Source of the DNA: an uncultured Bacteroides sp.
GTDB lineage: Bacteria; Bacteroidota; Bacteroidia; Bacteroidales; Bacteroidaceae
DNA length: 64,000 bases
Assembly: GCF_963677945.1 (NCBI RefSeq)
Contig: NZ_OY782578.1
Span: 1,674,001 to 1,738,000 of the forward strand
Reading direction: 5' to 3'
Shown one piece after another: positions 1 to 7,314 of the stretch (position 1 is the stretch's first letter; the number at the start of each line of letters is the position of its first letter). The notes beneath the pieces were generated by a model, which worked only from the letters and a program-made list of their open reading frames with translations, had not been told where the DNA came from and made no database searches. The position numbers and the translations under genes were made by a program.

Positions 1-191
1 CGTGAATTGTCGTTAATGCGCTCTGTGACTACAGGAGCATTGGCAGCAGATATCCACTCGGAACAATTCCATGCAGAATTGTCGAGAGCACTGGTCTTAT
101 ACCCCTTAGCTTGTTTAGTCGACTGGGCATAAGTGGATAATGAAAATACAGTAAATGAAAAAACAATAATTGATTTAGTAATGTGTCTCAT
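1..191 (-). CDS. N-terminal fragment of a secreted protein
   Basis: Reading leftward from an ATG at 189-191, 63 codons run open to the window edge, so only the N-terminus is present. Residues 1-21 form a signal peptide: a basic start (MRHITK), a hydrophobic core, then a TYA|Q cleavage site. The mature start contains SALDNSAWNCSEWISAANAP. This recalls the N-termini of large secreted Bacteroides glycoside hydrolases such as alpha-L-rhamnosidase-like enzymes, but that is a recollection from a short stretch. A TAnnTTTG promoter element lies at 228-235. The start and signal peptide are seen directly; the enzyme class is a guess. Confidence 0.6.
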   Translation of the reverse strand, partial: MRHITKSIIVFSFTVFSLSTYAQSTKQAKGYKTSALDNSAWNCSEWISAANAPVVTERINDNS

Positions 192-227
192 TTCTTATTA
201 CGGTTTTGTATTAGATTGTTCTGGGTT

Positions 228-235
228 CAAAGATA
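228..235 (-). promoter_or_regulatory. -7 promoter element (TATCTTTG)
   Basis: Read on the minus strand this is TATCTTTG, an exact match to the Bacteroides -7 consensus TAnnTTTG. It lies 37 bp upstream of the secreted-protein start at 191. No clear -33 TTTG is seen at the usual spacing. Confidence 0.45.
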
Positions 236-356
236 ATATTATTTTTCAATTTGCATTTCGTCTATTAATAATCTTCATAATAATATATATCCTGATAAAA
301 CAATAAATATCTGAGTTTTATAGATTGATAATTAGTTTTATTATAGATTCAATTAT

Positions 357-364
357 TATATTTG
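357..364 (+). promoter_or_regulatory. -7 promoter element (TATATTTG)
   Basis: Exact TAnnTTTG match 23 bp before the acetyltransferase ATG. This implies a very short leader, which is common in this phylum. Confidence 0.5.
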
Positions 365-387
365 TGATAAGATGAAATATTTATTGA

Positions 388-696
388 ATGATTATGAATA
401 TAGAACATGATAAAGAAAAAGAAATTTTCAGTGTGGTAGTTGATGGCGTAACTGCTCATGTTTCTTATAAACTGATTGACGGCGGTTTAGATATCCGTCA
501 TACAATTGTTCCCGATGAAATTGGGGGTAGGGGGATAGCTTCTGCTTTGGTAAAGGCGGCTTACGATTATGCTCTGGAAAATGGATATAAGCCTGTGGCT
601 ACCTGTTCGTATGCGGTGGTATGGCTTCAAAGGCATCCGGAATATAATGGTAAAATAGGAAATGATTTTGGAGGGGAAGGTACCTGTGCTATATGA
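388..696 (+). CDS. GNAT-fold N-acetyltransferase, small YjdJ/COG2388 type
   Basis: A 102-residue protein of the short GNAT family that also includes YjdJ-type proteins. The acetyl-CoA pyrophosphate-binding loop is visible as GGRGIASALVKAAYDYA at about residues 46-62, after a beta-strand reading LDIRHTIVPDE. The C-terminal half (YKPVATCSYAVVWLQRHPEY) is typical of the family. Members are single-domain cytosolic proteins and the substrate is usually unknown. Two in-frame ATGs sit close together (388 and 394) and either could initiate. It is monocistronic: the next gene converges on it from the right. Family assignment is fairly secure; biochemical role is not. Confidence 0.8.
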   Translation: MIMNIEHDKEKEIFSVVVDGVTAHVSYKLIDGGLDIRHTIVPDEIGGRGIASALVKAAYDYALENGYKPVATCSYAVVWLQRHPEYNGKIGNDFGGEGTCAI

Positions 697-752
697 TATT
701 TCTTGTTTTATATCAGAAGAATAAGATCAAGGATTATATTTAGTATAAAGAA

Positions 753-1487
753 CTAAATCTTTATACTAAAGTCAATATCATCGTATGAGAATTTAATAAA
801 ATCTCGCTGAGGTCTTTGATTATCATTCTCATCACTTCTGTTATGAATATCATTGTTTTCATCAAATTCATATTCAAAATCATTATTCCCAATATAGATC
901 AATTGTTTGGAAAAGGTGTCGTATTTTAATTTAACATCACCTATCTGAGACATTTTTTCAGAAAAGAAATCGAATTTGATTACTGCATTTCCAATCTTTT
1001 CTATACGGTCAGAAAAGAAATCGTATTTAAATTCTTTGTTCCCAATTTTAGATATTCTTTTTGTACTAAAGTCATAACTTATCAAGAGATCACCAATCTT
1101 AGAAATGTTATCTGTGAAAAAGTCATATTCAATTTCGCATCCGTCAAGTCTTTTTATACGCCCTTTTTTAGTATTTTGATGTGACGATTCTAATCTTAAA
1201 TCACGACCCTCATAATTGGGATCATAACGTCTATTTATCTTTTGAATATTTCCCATCCTATCTACTGTTATAGAGGATTCATGAATTCTGATTTTAATAA
1301 GAAAGTTGCCAGCCAGATCTGTGTAAATTGTTAGTCTTTGAGCATTAACTGCAGTTGTGAATAAGAATATAATTAAAATGCTGAGAATGTACTTTTTTAT
1401 ATCTTTGTTGCGGCTACTGTTTGTATTTGTACAGAGTAGTTTGTTGGATGGTGTAGACATTCCGCAGCTTTGGCAGATTTGTTTCAT
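753..1487 (-). CDS. Zinc-ribbon-like N-terminus joined to a secreted or anchored repeat protein
   Basis: 244 residues, function not recognised. Residues 1-10 (MKQICQSCGM) look like the start of the small putative zinc-ribbon family. Residues 17-33 (KLLCTNTNSSRNKDIKK) also resemble that family's continuation, but the later cysteine pairs are absent. Residues 31-50 instead form a classic signal peptide or membrane segment ending VNAQ. After it come about five copies of a ~20-residue repeat, roughly YDFFSxxIxKIG (residues ~115-205), then an acidic tail. A TAnnTTTG element at 1511-1518 supports initiation at 1487. The signal peptide by itself would start at codon 30, which is ATA. This may be a gene fusion or a decayed start; see findings. 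Confidence 0.65.
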   Translation of the reverse strand: MKQICQSCGMSTPSNKLLCTNTNSSRNKDIKKYILSILIIFLFTTAVNAQRLTIYTDLAGNFLIKIRIHESSITVDRMGNIQKINRRYDPNYEGRDLRLESSHQNTKKGRIKRLDGCEIEYDFFTDNISKIGDLLISYDFSTKRISKIGNKEFKYDFFSDRIEKIGNAVIKFDFFSEKMSQIGDVKLKYDTFSKQLIYIGNNDFEYEFDENNDIHNRSDENDNQRPQRDFIKFSYDDIDFSIKI

Positions 1488-1510
1488 TAGATCAATTTTT
1501 ATGTTACATG

Positions 1511-1518
1511 CAAATGTA
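1511..1518 (-). promoter_or_regulatory. -7 promoter element (TACATTTG)
   Basis: Minus-strand TACATTTG matches TAnnTTTG and lies 23 bp upstream of the ATG at 1487. It supports that ATG as the real start of the zinc-ribbon-like protein. Confidence 0.45.
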
Positions 1519-1658
1519 GTTATTCTTTACATAAATAACACTATTATTGCACGATTAATTATCTGAATATTATTCAAAGTAATTCTACTGATCTTTTCAA
1601 TTCAATGCAAGATAACGGAAAGAAGAACTAATGTCAATGATTCCAAAGAATAATCTGT

Positions 1659-1688
1659 AAGAGGCTGCTCCATGCGAAACAGCCTCTT
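1659..1688. terminator. Hairpin terminator downstream of the rubrerythrin operon
   Basis: Perfect 9-bp stem (AAGAGGCTG / CAGCCTCTT) with a 12-nt loop, 11 bp beyond the rubrerythrin stop. The T-run is better on the plus side, so it may act in both directions. Confidence 0.6.
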
Positions 1689-1699
1689 TTATATTGCAA

Positions 1700-2311
1700 T
1701 TAGATAATAATAAATTTGTCTTTACTGGTTTGACAGAATGCGCATTTTTCATCAACTTTTGCATTGTCATAGGTATTGCCACATACAGGACATACTGCAT
1801 AAACGAAAGGCAATTTGCTTTGAGTGTGAGCTTTTAAAGCTTCGGCTGCAGCAGTATAAAATTCCATATGCTTTTTTTCTGTATCGGATGCCCAGGTAAA
1901 TGATTTTACAGCTTTATCTACTTTTTCAGCTTTTGCTTCATCCAAGAATTTCGGATACATAGTTGCTGTTTCATAGGTTTCTCCTTTAATAGCTTCCTGA
2001 AGATTCTCAGCTGTAGTTTTTACTTCAAATTCGGGTTTAAATGCTTCCATCTTTTCACCCAGTTCTTCTAATACTTTTGTGTGATTGGCTGCATGTATAG
2101 CTTCGGCTTTTGATGCAGCTTCGAATAGTTTGGCTATCGTATCGTTCCCCTCCTCTTTTGCTTTTTGAGCAAAAGCTGCGTATTTAGCACTAGCAGTGGT
2201 TTCTCCTTTAATTCCTGCTTTAAGGTTCTCGATTGTTTTAACCGGCTTTGGCCCGGTGCAACTAGCAAGGGCAATGATACCCATTGCTGCAAAAAATAAA
2301 AATTTCTTCAT
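1700..2311 (-). CDS. Lipoprotein rubrerythrin
   Basis: 203 residues. The N-terminus is a lipoprotein signal with lipobox ALASC (Cys18), so the protein should be membrane-anchored outside the cytoplasm, unlike classical cytosolic rubrerythrins. Residues ~30-160 form the ferritin-like four-helix domain, with di-iron candidate motifs KGETTAS, EAIHAANH, KGETYETATMYP and EKKHMEFY. The C-terminus carries a rubredoxin-like FeS4 site, CPVCGNTY then CAFC (~172-193). Rubrerythrins reduce hydrogen peroxide using electrons passed through the rubredoxin centre. It is co-transcribed with the DUF2231 membrane protein 23 bp upstream, which could supply or sense electrons. Family secure; extracytoplasmic location inferred from the lipobox. 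Confidence 0.88.
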   Translation of the reverse strand: MKKFLFFAAMGIIALASCTGPKPVKTIENLKAGIKGETTASAKYAAFAQKAKEEGNDTIAKLFEAASKAEAIHAANHTKVLEELGEKMEAFKPEFEVKTTAENLQEAIKGETYETATMYPKFLDEAKAEKVDKAVKSFTWASDTEKKHMEFYTAAAEALKAHTQSKLPFVYAVCPVCGNTYDNAKVDEKCAFCQTSKDKFIII

Positions 2312-2334
2312 TTTTGTGGATTTAAAAATTAATA

Positions 2335-2760
2335 TTAAAGAGGCATCATATAATTATAAACTAATGTTCCGCCGAAAAAACCAGTAATACTAACAGTAAT
2401 GGCTGCAATGCCATACAAAATAAAAGAAATCCATTTAAGCGTGCTATTCTCATTTTTGCCTAATGTAATTAATCGAATTGTAGAAGTTGCAATAAGCAAA
2501 CACATAGTGATAAAGGCAAATAATTCATGAGACTCCTTAACAGAACCTGCTGCGCCTGACATTTCAGACGTAAATAATACTCCCGATAACCACGTAACTA
2601 CAGTAGCCAGTGTACCGGTGACTAACAAATACAGACTTAGCTTTGGCAAGCATAATTCCTTTTTAATAATTAAAGAAGCTAATTCAATAATGAACCCGAA
2701 CATAACCAATGCTATTGGAAAATGTACCAGCATAGGATGAAGATGACTTGTATCAAACAT
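2335..2760 (-). CDS. DUF2231 integral membrane protein
   Basis: 141 residues. It opens with the family signature SHLHPMLVHFPIAL and has four predicted transmembrane helices (about 13-33, 45-65, 80-100 and 112-135). DUF2231 proteins are small membrane proteins, sometimes adjacent to heme or redox proteins; the conserved His residues (7, 8, 13) could bind heme or metal, but this is not established. It is the first gene of a two-gene unit with the lipoprotein rubrerythrin, 23 bp apart, which suggests a membrane redox role. The leader contains a hairpin at 2803-2849. Confidence 0.8.
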   Translation of the reverse strand: MFDTSHLHPMLVHFPIALVMFGFIIELASLIIKKELCLPKLSLYLLVTGTLATVVTWLSGVLFTSEMSGAAGSVKESHELFAFITMCLLIATSTIRLITLGKNENSTLKWISFILYGIAAITVSITGFFGGTLVYNYMMPL

Positions 2761-2802
2761 AACTTTAAAATATTAAAGATGAATAGAAATAATTATCTAA
2801 TT

Positions 2803-2849
2803 AAAAAACGGCATTCAATGAATTATCTATTCTCATAGTGCTGTTTTTT
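2803..2849. terminator. Terminator-like hairpin in the DUF2231 leader
   Basis: Arms AAAAAACGGCA (2803-2813) and TGCTGTTTTTT (2839-2849) pair with one G-T wobble on the plus strand and one A-C mismatch on the minus strand. It lies upstream of a minus-strand start at 2760, so it could attenuate that operon, or end a plus-strand transcript I cannot identify. Confidence 0.35.
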
Positions 2850-2952
2850 TTATTTACCTGCTACTCGTTTGATTCTGAGTAACAAATAAATAAAAAATAA
2901 TTCAATAAAAAAAGTAAATTTTTAAATATATATATTTAAAGAACTCTTTGTT

Positions 2953-2960
2953 CAAAAATA
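2953..2960 (-). promoter_or_regulatory. -7 promoter element (TATTTTTG)
   Basis: Minus-strand TATTTTTG matches TAnnTTTG. It would give a leader of roughly 185 nt for the DUF2231-rubrerythrin unit, running through the hairpin at 2803-2849. Chance matches are likely in AT-rich DNA. Confidence 0.3.
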
Positions 2961-3072
2961 TTAATGTAGTTATCTCAATCTTATAAAATTCAGAGATCTT
3001 CTTTATACGAACTTTATTTTCTTGATACGAGTAGAATAGTAATATAAAAGACCTTGGCTGGGGGACGAATAA

Positions 3073-3111
3073 AAAAAGCTACCCGGAACTCAATATTCCA
3101 GATAGCTTTTT
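3073..3111 (-). terminator. Terminator of the GH31 gene
   Basis: Sixteen-bp arms (3073-3088 and 3096-3111) with a 7-nt loop. The two mismatches are both G-U wobbles only when read on the minus strand. A minus-strand T-run follows, 20 bp past the GH31 stop. Confidence 0.85.
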
Positions 3112-3130
3112 ATTAAGGTATGTTTATCTC

Positions 3131-6100
3131 TTAAAACTTATGTGTGTTCAGACTCTTGTCAATCAACATTCCGTCCACTGCTTTTAGGTCGAACTTCACT
3201 TTGTGTTTAGCCTTTAATTTCAGGATAAACAGATCCGTTGTTCCTTCAATTGCTTCTTTGTTACCAATGTTAACGAATGTAGGATAGAGCGTTTTAGATC
3301 CGTTTGTATGAAGGCGGTCATAAGTAAGATTCTCCATACTTTTCATATTCAGTGGTTGTACTCCCATAAACTCAAAATCTCTCTGATTATATGGCAAAGC
3401 AAAACTTAAGGCGTTGATAGATTTTAGGTTTTCACCTTTTACAAGAACTTCGACTATTTCATCCTTGTTATACATCTGTTTGGCTGTGCCTATCTTAATG
3501 CTTCCGCCAACCTTTTGTATTTGTTGTTTGCTTACACCGTCTTCGAGTAGTGTTGCCACAACAGAAATATCGTAAGCATCGATCAGATCATTCTTGTTGA
3601 TATCCCCATTGCTGATATAACCAAAGTCGGAGTCACCTATTCTTAAACCGGTATAATTAGTATAAGAAGTAAGATCGTTACCATCAATCTTGCCATCGTT
3701 GTTGATGTCTCCCTGAAGATAGCTTGCTGTTCCAGGCACTTTAAATACATATAATTCTCTACCCGAACCGTAGTTGCCAACGCCTTCGGTTACAGCCAGC
3801 TTAATATAACGAGCTGTTGGATGACCGGCAAAATCAAACACCTTCACATCGCCATTCTGTTTCCAGTTAAAAGCATCGGCTTCTGTCCAGTTCATCTTGT
3901 CTGTACTGTAATAAACAGTTCCTTTCAGCATACTTCCGTTACCACCGTCAGTGCGTGGCAAGTATTGGAATTTATCTAGCTGGTTCACTGTTTTCAGGTC
4001 AATAACCATATCGAATGGCAAAGCATTTTCTCTGTACTTGGTATGCCAGATATCACCCGATTCGGCAAAGTCGAACAAGCGGTTCACTTCGAAACCTTCC
4101 TGATTTAAAGCTGTTGTTGTGCCCTGTATTCCTTGAATAGCAAACTGCAACGGATTCGATTTTGTTTTAGCACTGCATTCTGTCCAGTCGGAATAACCAT
4201 CCTTGTTTACTGCACGTACCTTGAACGAATAAGTTGTTTCGGCTGTTAAATCAGTAAACAATAGTTCTGTGTCTTTAATAGTAGTGTAAAGCATTCCGTT
4301 GAACTCAATTTCATAGAAATCGGCATTCGTTACTTTGCTCCATGTAGGTTTCAATGTATATGCTTCGGTATTCTCAGTTGTAGTCTGCGCTTGTGGAGCA
4401 GTCAGTGTGCCTGTTGTGATTCGGTATGTATCATCAGGTTTAAATACAAATCCTGCGATATTCAATACAGTCTGAGCTGCAGTAATGTCAGTAGCTGCAA
4501 GTTTTACAAGGAGCTGTGGATTCTTAGTAATCACCACTTTATCGAATTCACTTCCTTTCGTTGCAAACTTGTTCAGATTAGGGGTAGCATCATAGAAACA
4601 TACATTTTCTCCCTTCAGGAACTCTTCCATAGAGTTCACCTCAGTCAGCTTAACATTCTTGTTCCCGATTTTTGCAGACACCTTCTTTGGTTTTGCCGTT
4701 ACATTGATTCTGAATTCCGTAGCTTTCTCTTTCACAAAGTCAGTGAAACTTCCTGTGGCAGGATGAATGGTCACTGTTACATTGTTCTTCTTCTCAACAC
4801 TCGATTCTATCTTTGTTGTAACGCCCTTGCCTTGTCTGTACTCTTCTGAAATACCATCATCATCGTATTCGGTAAATGAACTATTTCCATACGGATAGAT
4901 TTCGTAAGTGCGGATACCTTTATTTATTTCAGAGACATTATTGTTAGGATTGGCCATCGGAATAATTGCTCCGTTCTTTATGAAGAGCGGCAGCTTCCAC
5001 AGAGGTGCTGCAAAGCTATTCACAACGCAATTCCCGGTATACTTTTCTCCGGTGAAATAGTCAATCCATGTGCCTTCGGGTAAATAAATACCATTGCGGA
5101 TATCGTTACCTTTTTTATCCGACTTTGTTTCCTGATAGATAGGGGCCACCAAGAAGTTTGGTCCGTACAAGTACTGATATTGTGTAGCTATTCCCTTCGT
5201 ATAAGTATTAGGGTATTCGAGGAACATGGCTCTGATAATCGGCATTCCATTTACCGCTTCTTTTGCAATGCTATATGTATAAGGAATCAGCTCCGATTTC
5301 AACTTCAGATACCAACGGTTGATAGATATAGCAGGTTCTCCCAATGCATGAGGATATTTCTCATTAGAGCCCCAACCATCCATGTTCAGTTCCATTGGAG
5401 TAAATGTTTTCCATTGAAAGTCTCTTGTGTTTATAACCAGATTTTTTCCACCAAAAATACCATCCATATCCGAAGTAATATTAGGTTGGCCTGACAATCC
5501 CGAACTTATATAAGTAGGGATATGGAAACGAATGTATTCCCACACACCACCGGTTTGGTCGCCCGACCATATTCCGGCGTAACGCTGTGTTCCGGCCCAG
5601 CCATCCAAAGAGATAATAAATGGTCTGGCATTACTACCATAATAAGGCATAATGTGACTAACATCGGCAACTCCATTTAATCCGAAAGAATATCCATCAC
5701 CAACCCAAGCTACGTCTGTTTTTAAAACACGCACTCCGGCATCGCGTACCTCTTTTACAATGTCTCTTTGCAGTAAAGCGCTGACATCGGCTTTGGGATG
5801 CAAATCAGATTGAGTCCACAAACCAATTTCCACTCCATTCTTGCGTGCATAATCACCCAGACTTTTCAGGTTTTGAATATTGCCGTCCAAAGTTTCTGTT
5901 TGTCCGTATCCGGCTCCATATCCGTCATTTGGCAAAATCCAACCCAACGGCATATCGTGATTCTTATAACGGTCAATCACAGCACGGGCCGAGAACTGAT
6001 AGTTATTCTTTTCACCGTTCAGCGATTCTTTGATTCCGCCATTATCTTTTTGACTTTCTTTGTAACGCTTTCCGTCCTCAAAAAGGATTCCTTTTTCGTC

Positions 6101-6994
6101 CTCTTTCCAGAAGTCACGGTTATAAGCATTCAAGTGTCCCTGATAGAAACCGAATTTTGGCAACAGTACCGGATTTCCTGTTAGCTGATAAAAATCATTC
6201 AGCAGAGCAACCGCTCCGTCGTTTATCATATAAAACACGTCCAGATAGTTAGATTCGTGAGATAACTTCACTTTCCCCTTTTCTGATGCACCAAAGTCGT
6301 ATTTTCCTTTATTAAAAGTATGCCACATCAACCCATATCCATTGGTAGACCAATAGTAAGGATTGGGAGAAGCTACTCCGCCATCTGTCCAGCTATTCTG
6401 GTTTTCGATGGCAATAGCTTTCCCTTTATGTGAGAATCGTCCGTTCTGTACCCCGCCTCCATAAAAATATTCCTGCGGATTTTCTTTTAATGTCAGAACT
6501 ACTTTTCCTTTTTCAAATAGCGCTGGTTCAACCTCTTCCAATATAACGGCATTTGTTGCTAGATTGATAACCTTCATCAGCAAAGTCTTTTTATTTAGCT
6601 GAATATTGATTTTCCCGGTCGTGATAGAAATAAAATCACTATTGTCATTCAGATTAAGCTTCGAAATAGATTTTCTTGGATTATCAACTAAGATATGTGC
6701 TTCCGGCTTTGCTTCGGGATCTCTTAATATTCCGCCAAAATTATCTTGAAACACTCTAAAGATGTTCTCTCCATAAAAATCAAATGTCATTCTCTGATTG
6801 TCAGAGAGCAATACTTCAATTGTTGTTGGATTGATTTTTCTTGCACTGATAATCTTTAAGCTTTGTTGCGTTGCCTCTCTAACACTTTCGGCCCTTTGTC
6901 TGGCTTGCATAGGTGCAGATGAAAACATCAGAGGCAGAGTGAGCGCAAGCAAAATAGCCTTCTTCTGCTGGCAATTTCTAATTAAGTTTTTCAT
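3131..6994 (-). CDS. Secreted GH31 glycosidase with FN3, discoidin, dockerin-like and cohesin-like domains
   Basis: 1287 residues with an N-terminal signal peptide (~1-31). An N-terminal beta-sandwich (~40-265) precedes the GH31 barrel (~275-640). The probable nucleophile is Asp427 in KTDVAWVGDGYSF and the probable acid/base Asp479 in GIWSGDQTGG; both follow GH31 patterns. A C-terminal beta-sandwich and DUF5110-like region follow (~640-860), then an FN3 domain (~880-960), an F5/8 type C or CBM32-like domain (~965-1085), and two dockerin-type EF-hand repeats (GDINNDGKIDGND ~1095 and GDINKNDLIDAYD ~1132). The final ~125 residues resemble a cohesin or CBM-like beta-sandwich. GH31 enzymes hydrolyse alpha-glucosides or alpha-xylosides; the exact substrate cannot be read. 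No susC/susD pair is nearby, so this is not a canonical PUL. It is monocistronic with its own promoter and terminator. Confidence 0.9.
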   Translation of the reverse strand: MKNLIRNCQQKKAILLALTLPLMFSSAPMQARQRAESVREATQQSLKIISARKINPTTIEVLLSDNQRMTFDFYGENIFRVFQDNFGGILRDPEAKPEAHILVDNPRKSISKLNLNDNSDFISITTGKINIQLNKKTLLMKVINLATNAVILEEVEPALFEKGKVVLTLKENPQEYFYGGGVQNGRFSHKGKAIAIENQNSWTDGGVASPNPYYWSTNGYGLMWHTFNKGKYDFGASEKGKVKLSHESNYLDVFYMINDGAVALLNDFYQLTGNPVLLPKFGFYQGHLNAYNRDFWKEDEKGILFEDGKRYKESQKDNGGIKESLNGEKNNYQFSARAVIDRYKNHDMPLGWILPNDGYGAGYGQTETLDGNIQNLKSLGDYARKNGVEIGLWTQSDLHPKADVSALLQRDIVKEVRDAGVRVLKTDVAWVGDGYSFGLNGVADVSHIMPYYGSNARPFIISLDGWAGTQRYAGIWSGDQTGGVWEYIRFHIPTYISSGLSGQPNITSDMDGIFGGKNLVINTRDFQWKTFTPMELNMDGWGSNEKYPHALGEPAISINRWYLKLKSELIPYTYSIAKEAVNGMPIIRAMFLEYPNTYTKGIATQYQYLYGPNFLVAPIYQETKSDKKGNDIRNGIYLPEGTWIDYFTGEKYTGNCVVNSFAAPLWKLPLFIKNGAIIPMANPNNNVSEINKGIRTYEIYPYGNSSFTEYDDDGISEEYRQGKGVTTKIESSVEKKNNVTVTIHPATGSFTDFVKEKATEFRINVTAKPKKVSAKIGNKNVKLTEVNSMEEFLKGENVCFYDATPNLNKFATKGSEFDKVVITKNPQLLVKLAATDITAAQTVLNIAGFVFKPDDTYRITTGTLTAPQAQTTTENTEAYTLKPTWSKVTNADFYEIEFNGMLYTTIKDTELLFTDLTAETTYSFKVRAVNKDGYSDWTECSAKTKSNPLQFAIQGIQGTTTALNQEGFEVNRLFDFAESGDIWHTKYRENALPFDMVIDLKTVNQLDKFQYLPRTDGGNGSMLKGTVYYSTDKMNWTEADAFNWKQNGDVKVFDFAGHPTARYIKLAVTEGVGNYGSGRELYVFKVPGTASYLQGDINNDGKIDGNDLTSYTNYTGLRIGDSDFGYISNGDINKNDLIDAYDISVVATLLEDGVSKQQIQKVGGSIKIGTAKQMYNKDEIVEVLVKGENLKSINALSFALPYNQRDFEFMGVQPLNMKSMENLTYDRLHTNGSKTLYPTFVNIGNKEAIEGTTDLFILKLKAKHKVKFDLKAVDGMLIDKSLNTHKF

Positions 6995-7046
6995 TTATTT
7001 ATTTAAAAGTTTAATTAAGTAGGTATTATTTAATAAAAGTATGATG

Positions 7047-7054
7047 CAAAAATA
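7047..7054 (-). promoter_or_regulatory. -7 promoter element for GH31 (TATTTTTG)
   Basis: Minus-strand TATTTTTG, 52 bp upstream of the GH31 ATG. No clear -33 element. Confidence 0.45.
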
Positions 7055-7249
7055 TAGAAATGTATTTAAATAAGGGGTTGTTTAATTAAAAATATAGCTA
7101 ATAATTTAATATATTAATTAAATATATAAAGAATATTACCTTTGTTCAGACGATTATAGGGGATTAAAATGCTTATACTCAACAAATACATGTGGGCGTA
7201 TTTTCGAAATGTAGTATCGACGATAACCATAGCAATAATGCATAAAAGA

Positions 7250-7272
7250 AAGGCGCTCAAAATGAACGCCTT
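7250..7272 (-). terminator. Terminator of mnmE
   Basis: Ten-bp arms AAGGCGTTCA / TGAGCGCCTT (minus strand) around a 3-nt TTT loop, with one T-G wobble that is tolerated only on the minus strand. It is followed by TTTCTTTTATG. Confidence 0.8.
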
Positions 7273-7314
7273 AACTATTGATAGTAATATGTGCTAATCG
7301 TTGTTTATACCAAT

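Larger units (their letters stand above)
2761..3130. other. 370-bp intergenic region
   Basis: No convincing gene. It holds a leader hairpin (2803-2849), a minus-strand TAnnTTTG element (2953-2960) and the GH31 terminator (3073-3111). The rest is AT-rich sequence without recognisable structure. Confidence 0.6.
6995..7314. other. 320-bp intergenic region
   Basis: Holds the GH31 promoter element (7047-7054), the mnmE terminator (7250-7272) and an isolated plus-strand TACCTTTG (7137-7144). That element precedes a 42-codon open frame (7169-7297) that runs through the terminator and is probably not a gene. Confidence 0.6.

Noticed and set aside
1398-1400. ATA as the start codon of the signal-peptide protein
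   Set aside because: ATA initiation is very rare; the upstream ATG with a matching promoter element is simpler. Kept as a sign of possible start decay.
1597-1800. 67-codon open frame at the rubrerythrin 3' end
   Set aside because: It overlaps the rubrerythrin gene and its terminator in another frame.
4391-6184. Several long open frames on the plus strand inside the GH31 gene (up to 152 codons)
   Set aside because: They lie opposite a well-supported 1287-residue gene, are rich in Cys/Arg/His with no domain features, and have no promoter element; they are reading-frame shadows.
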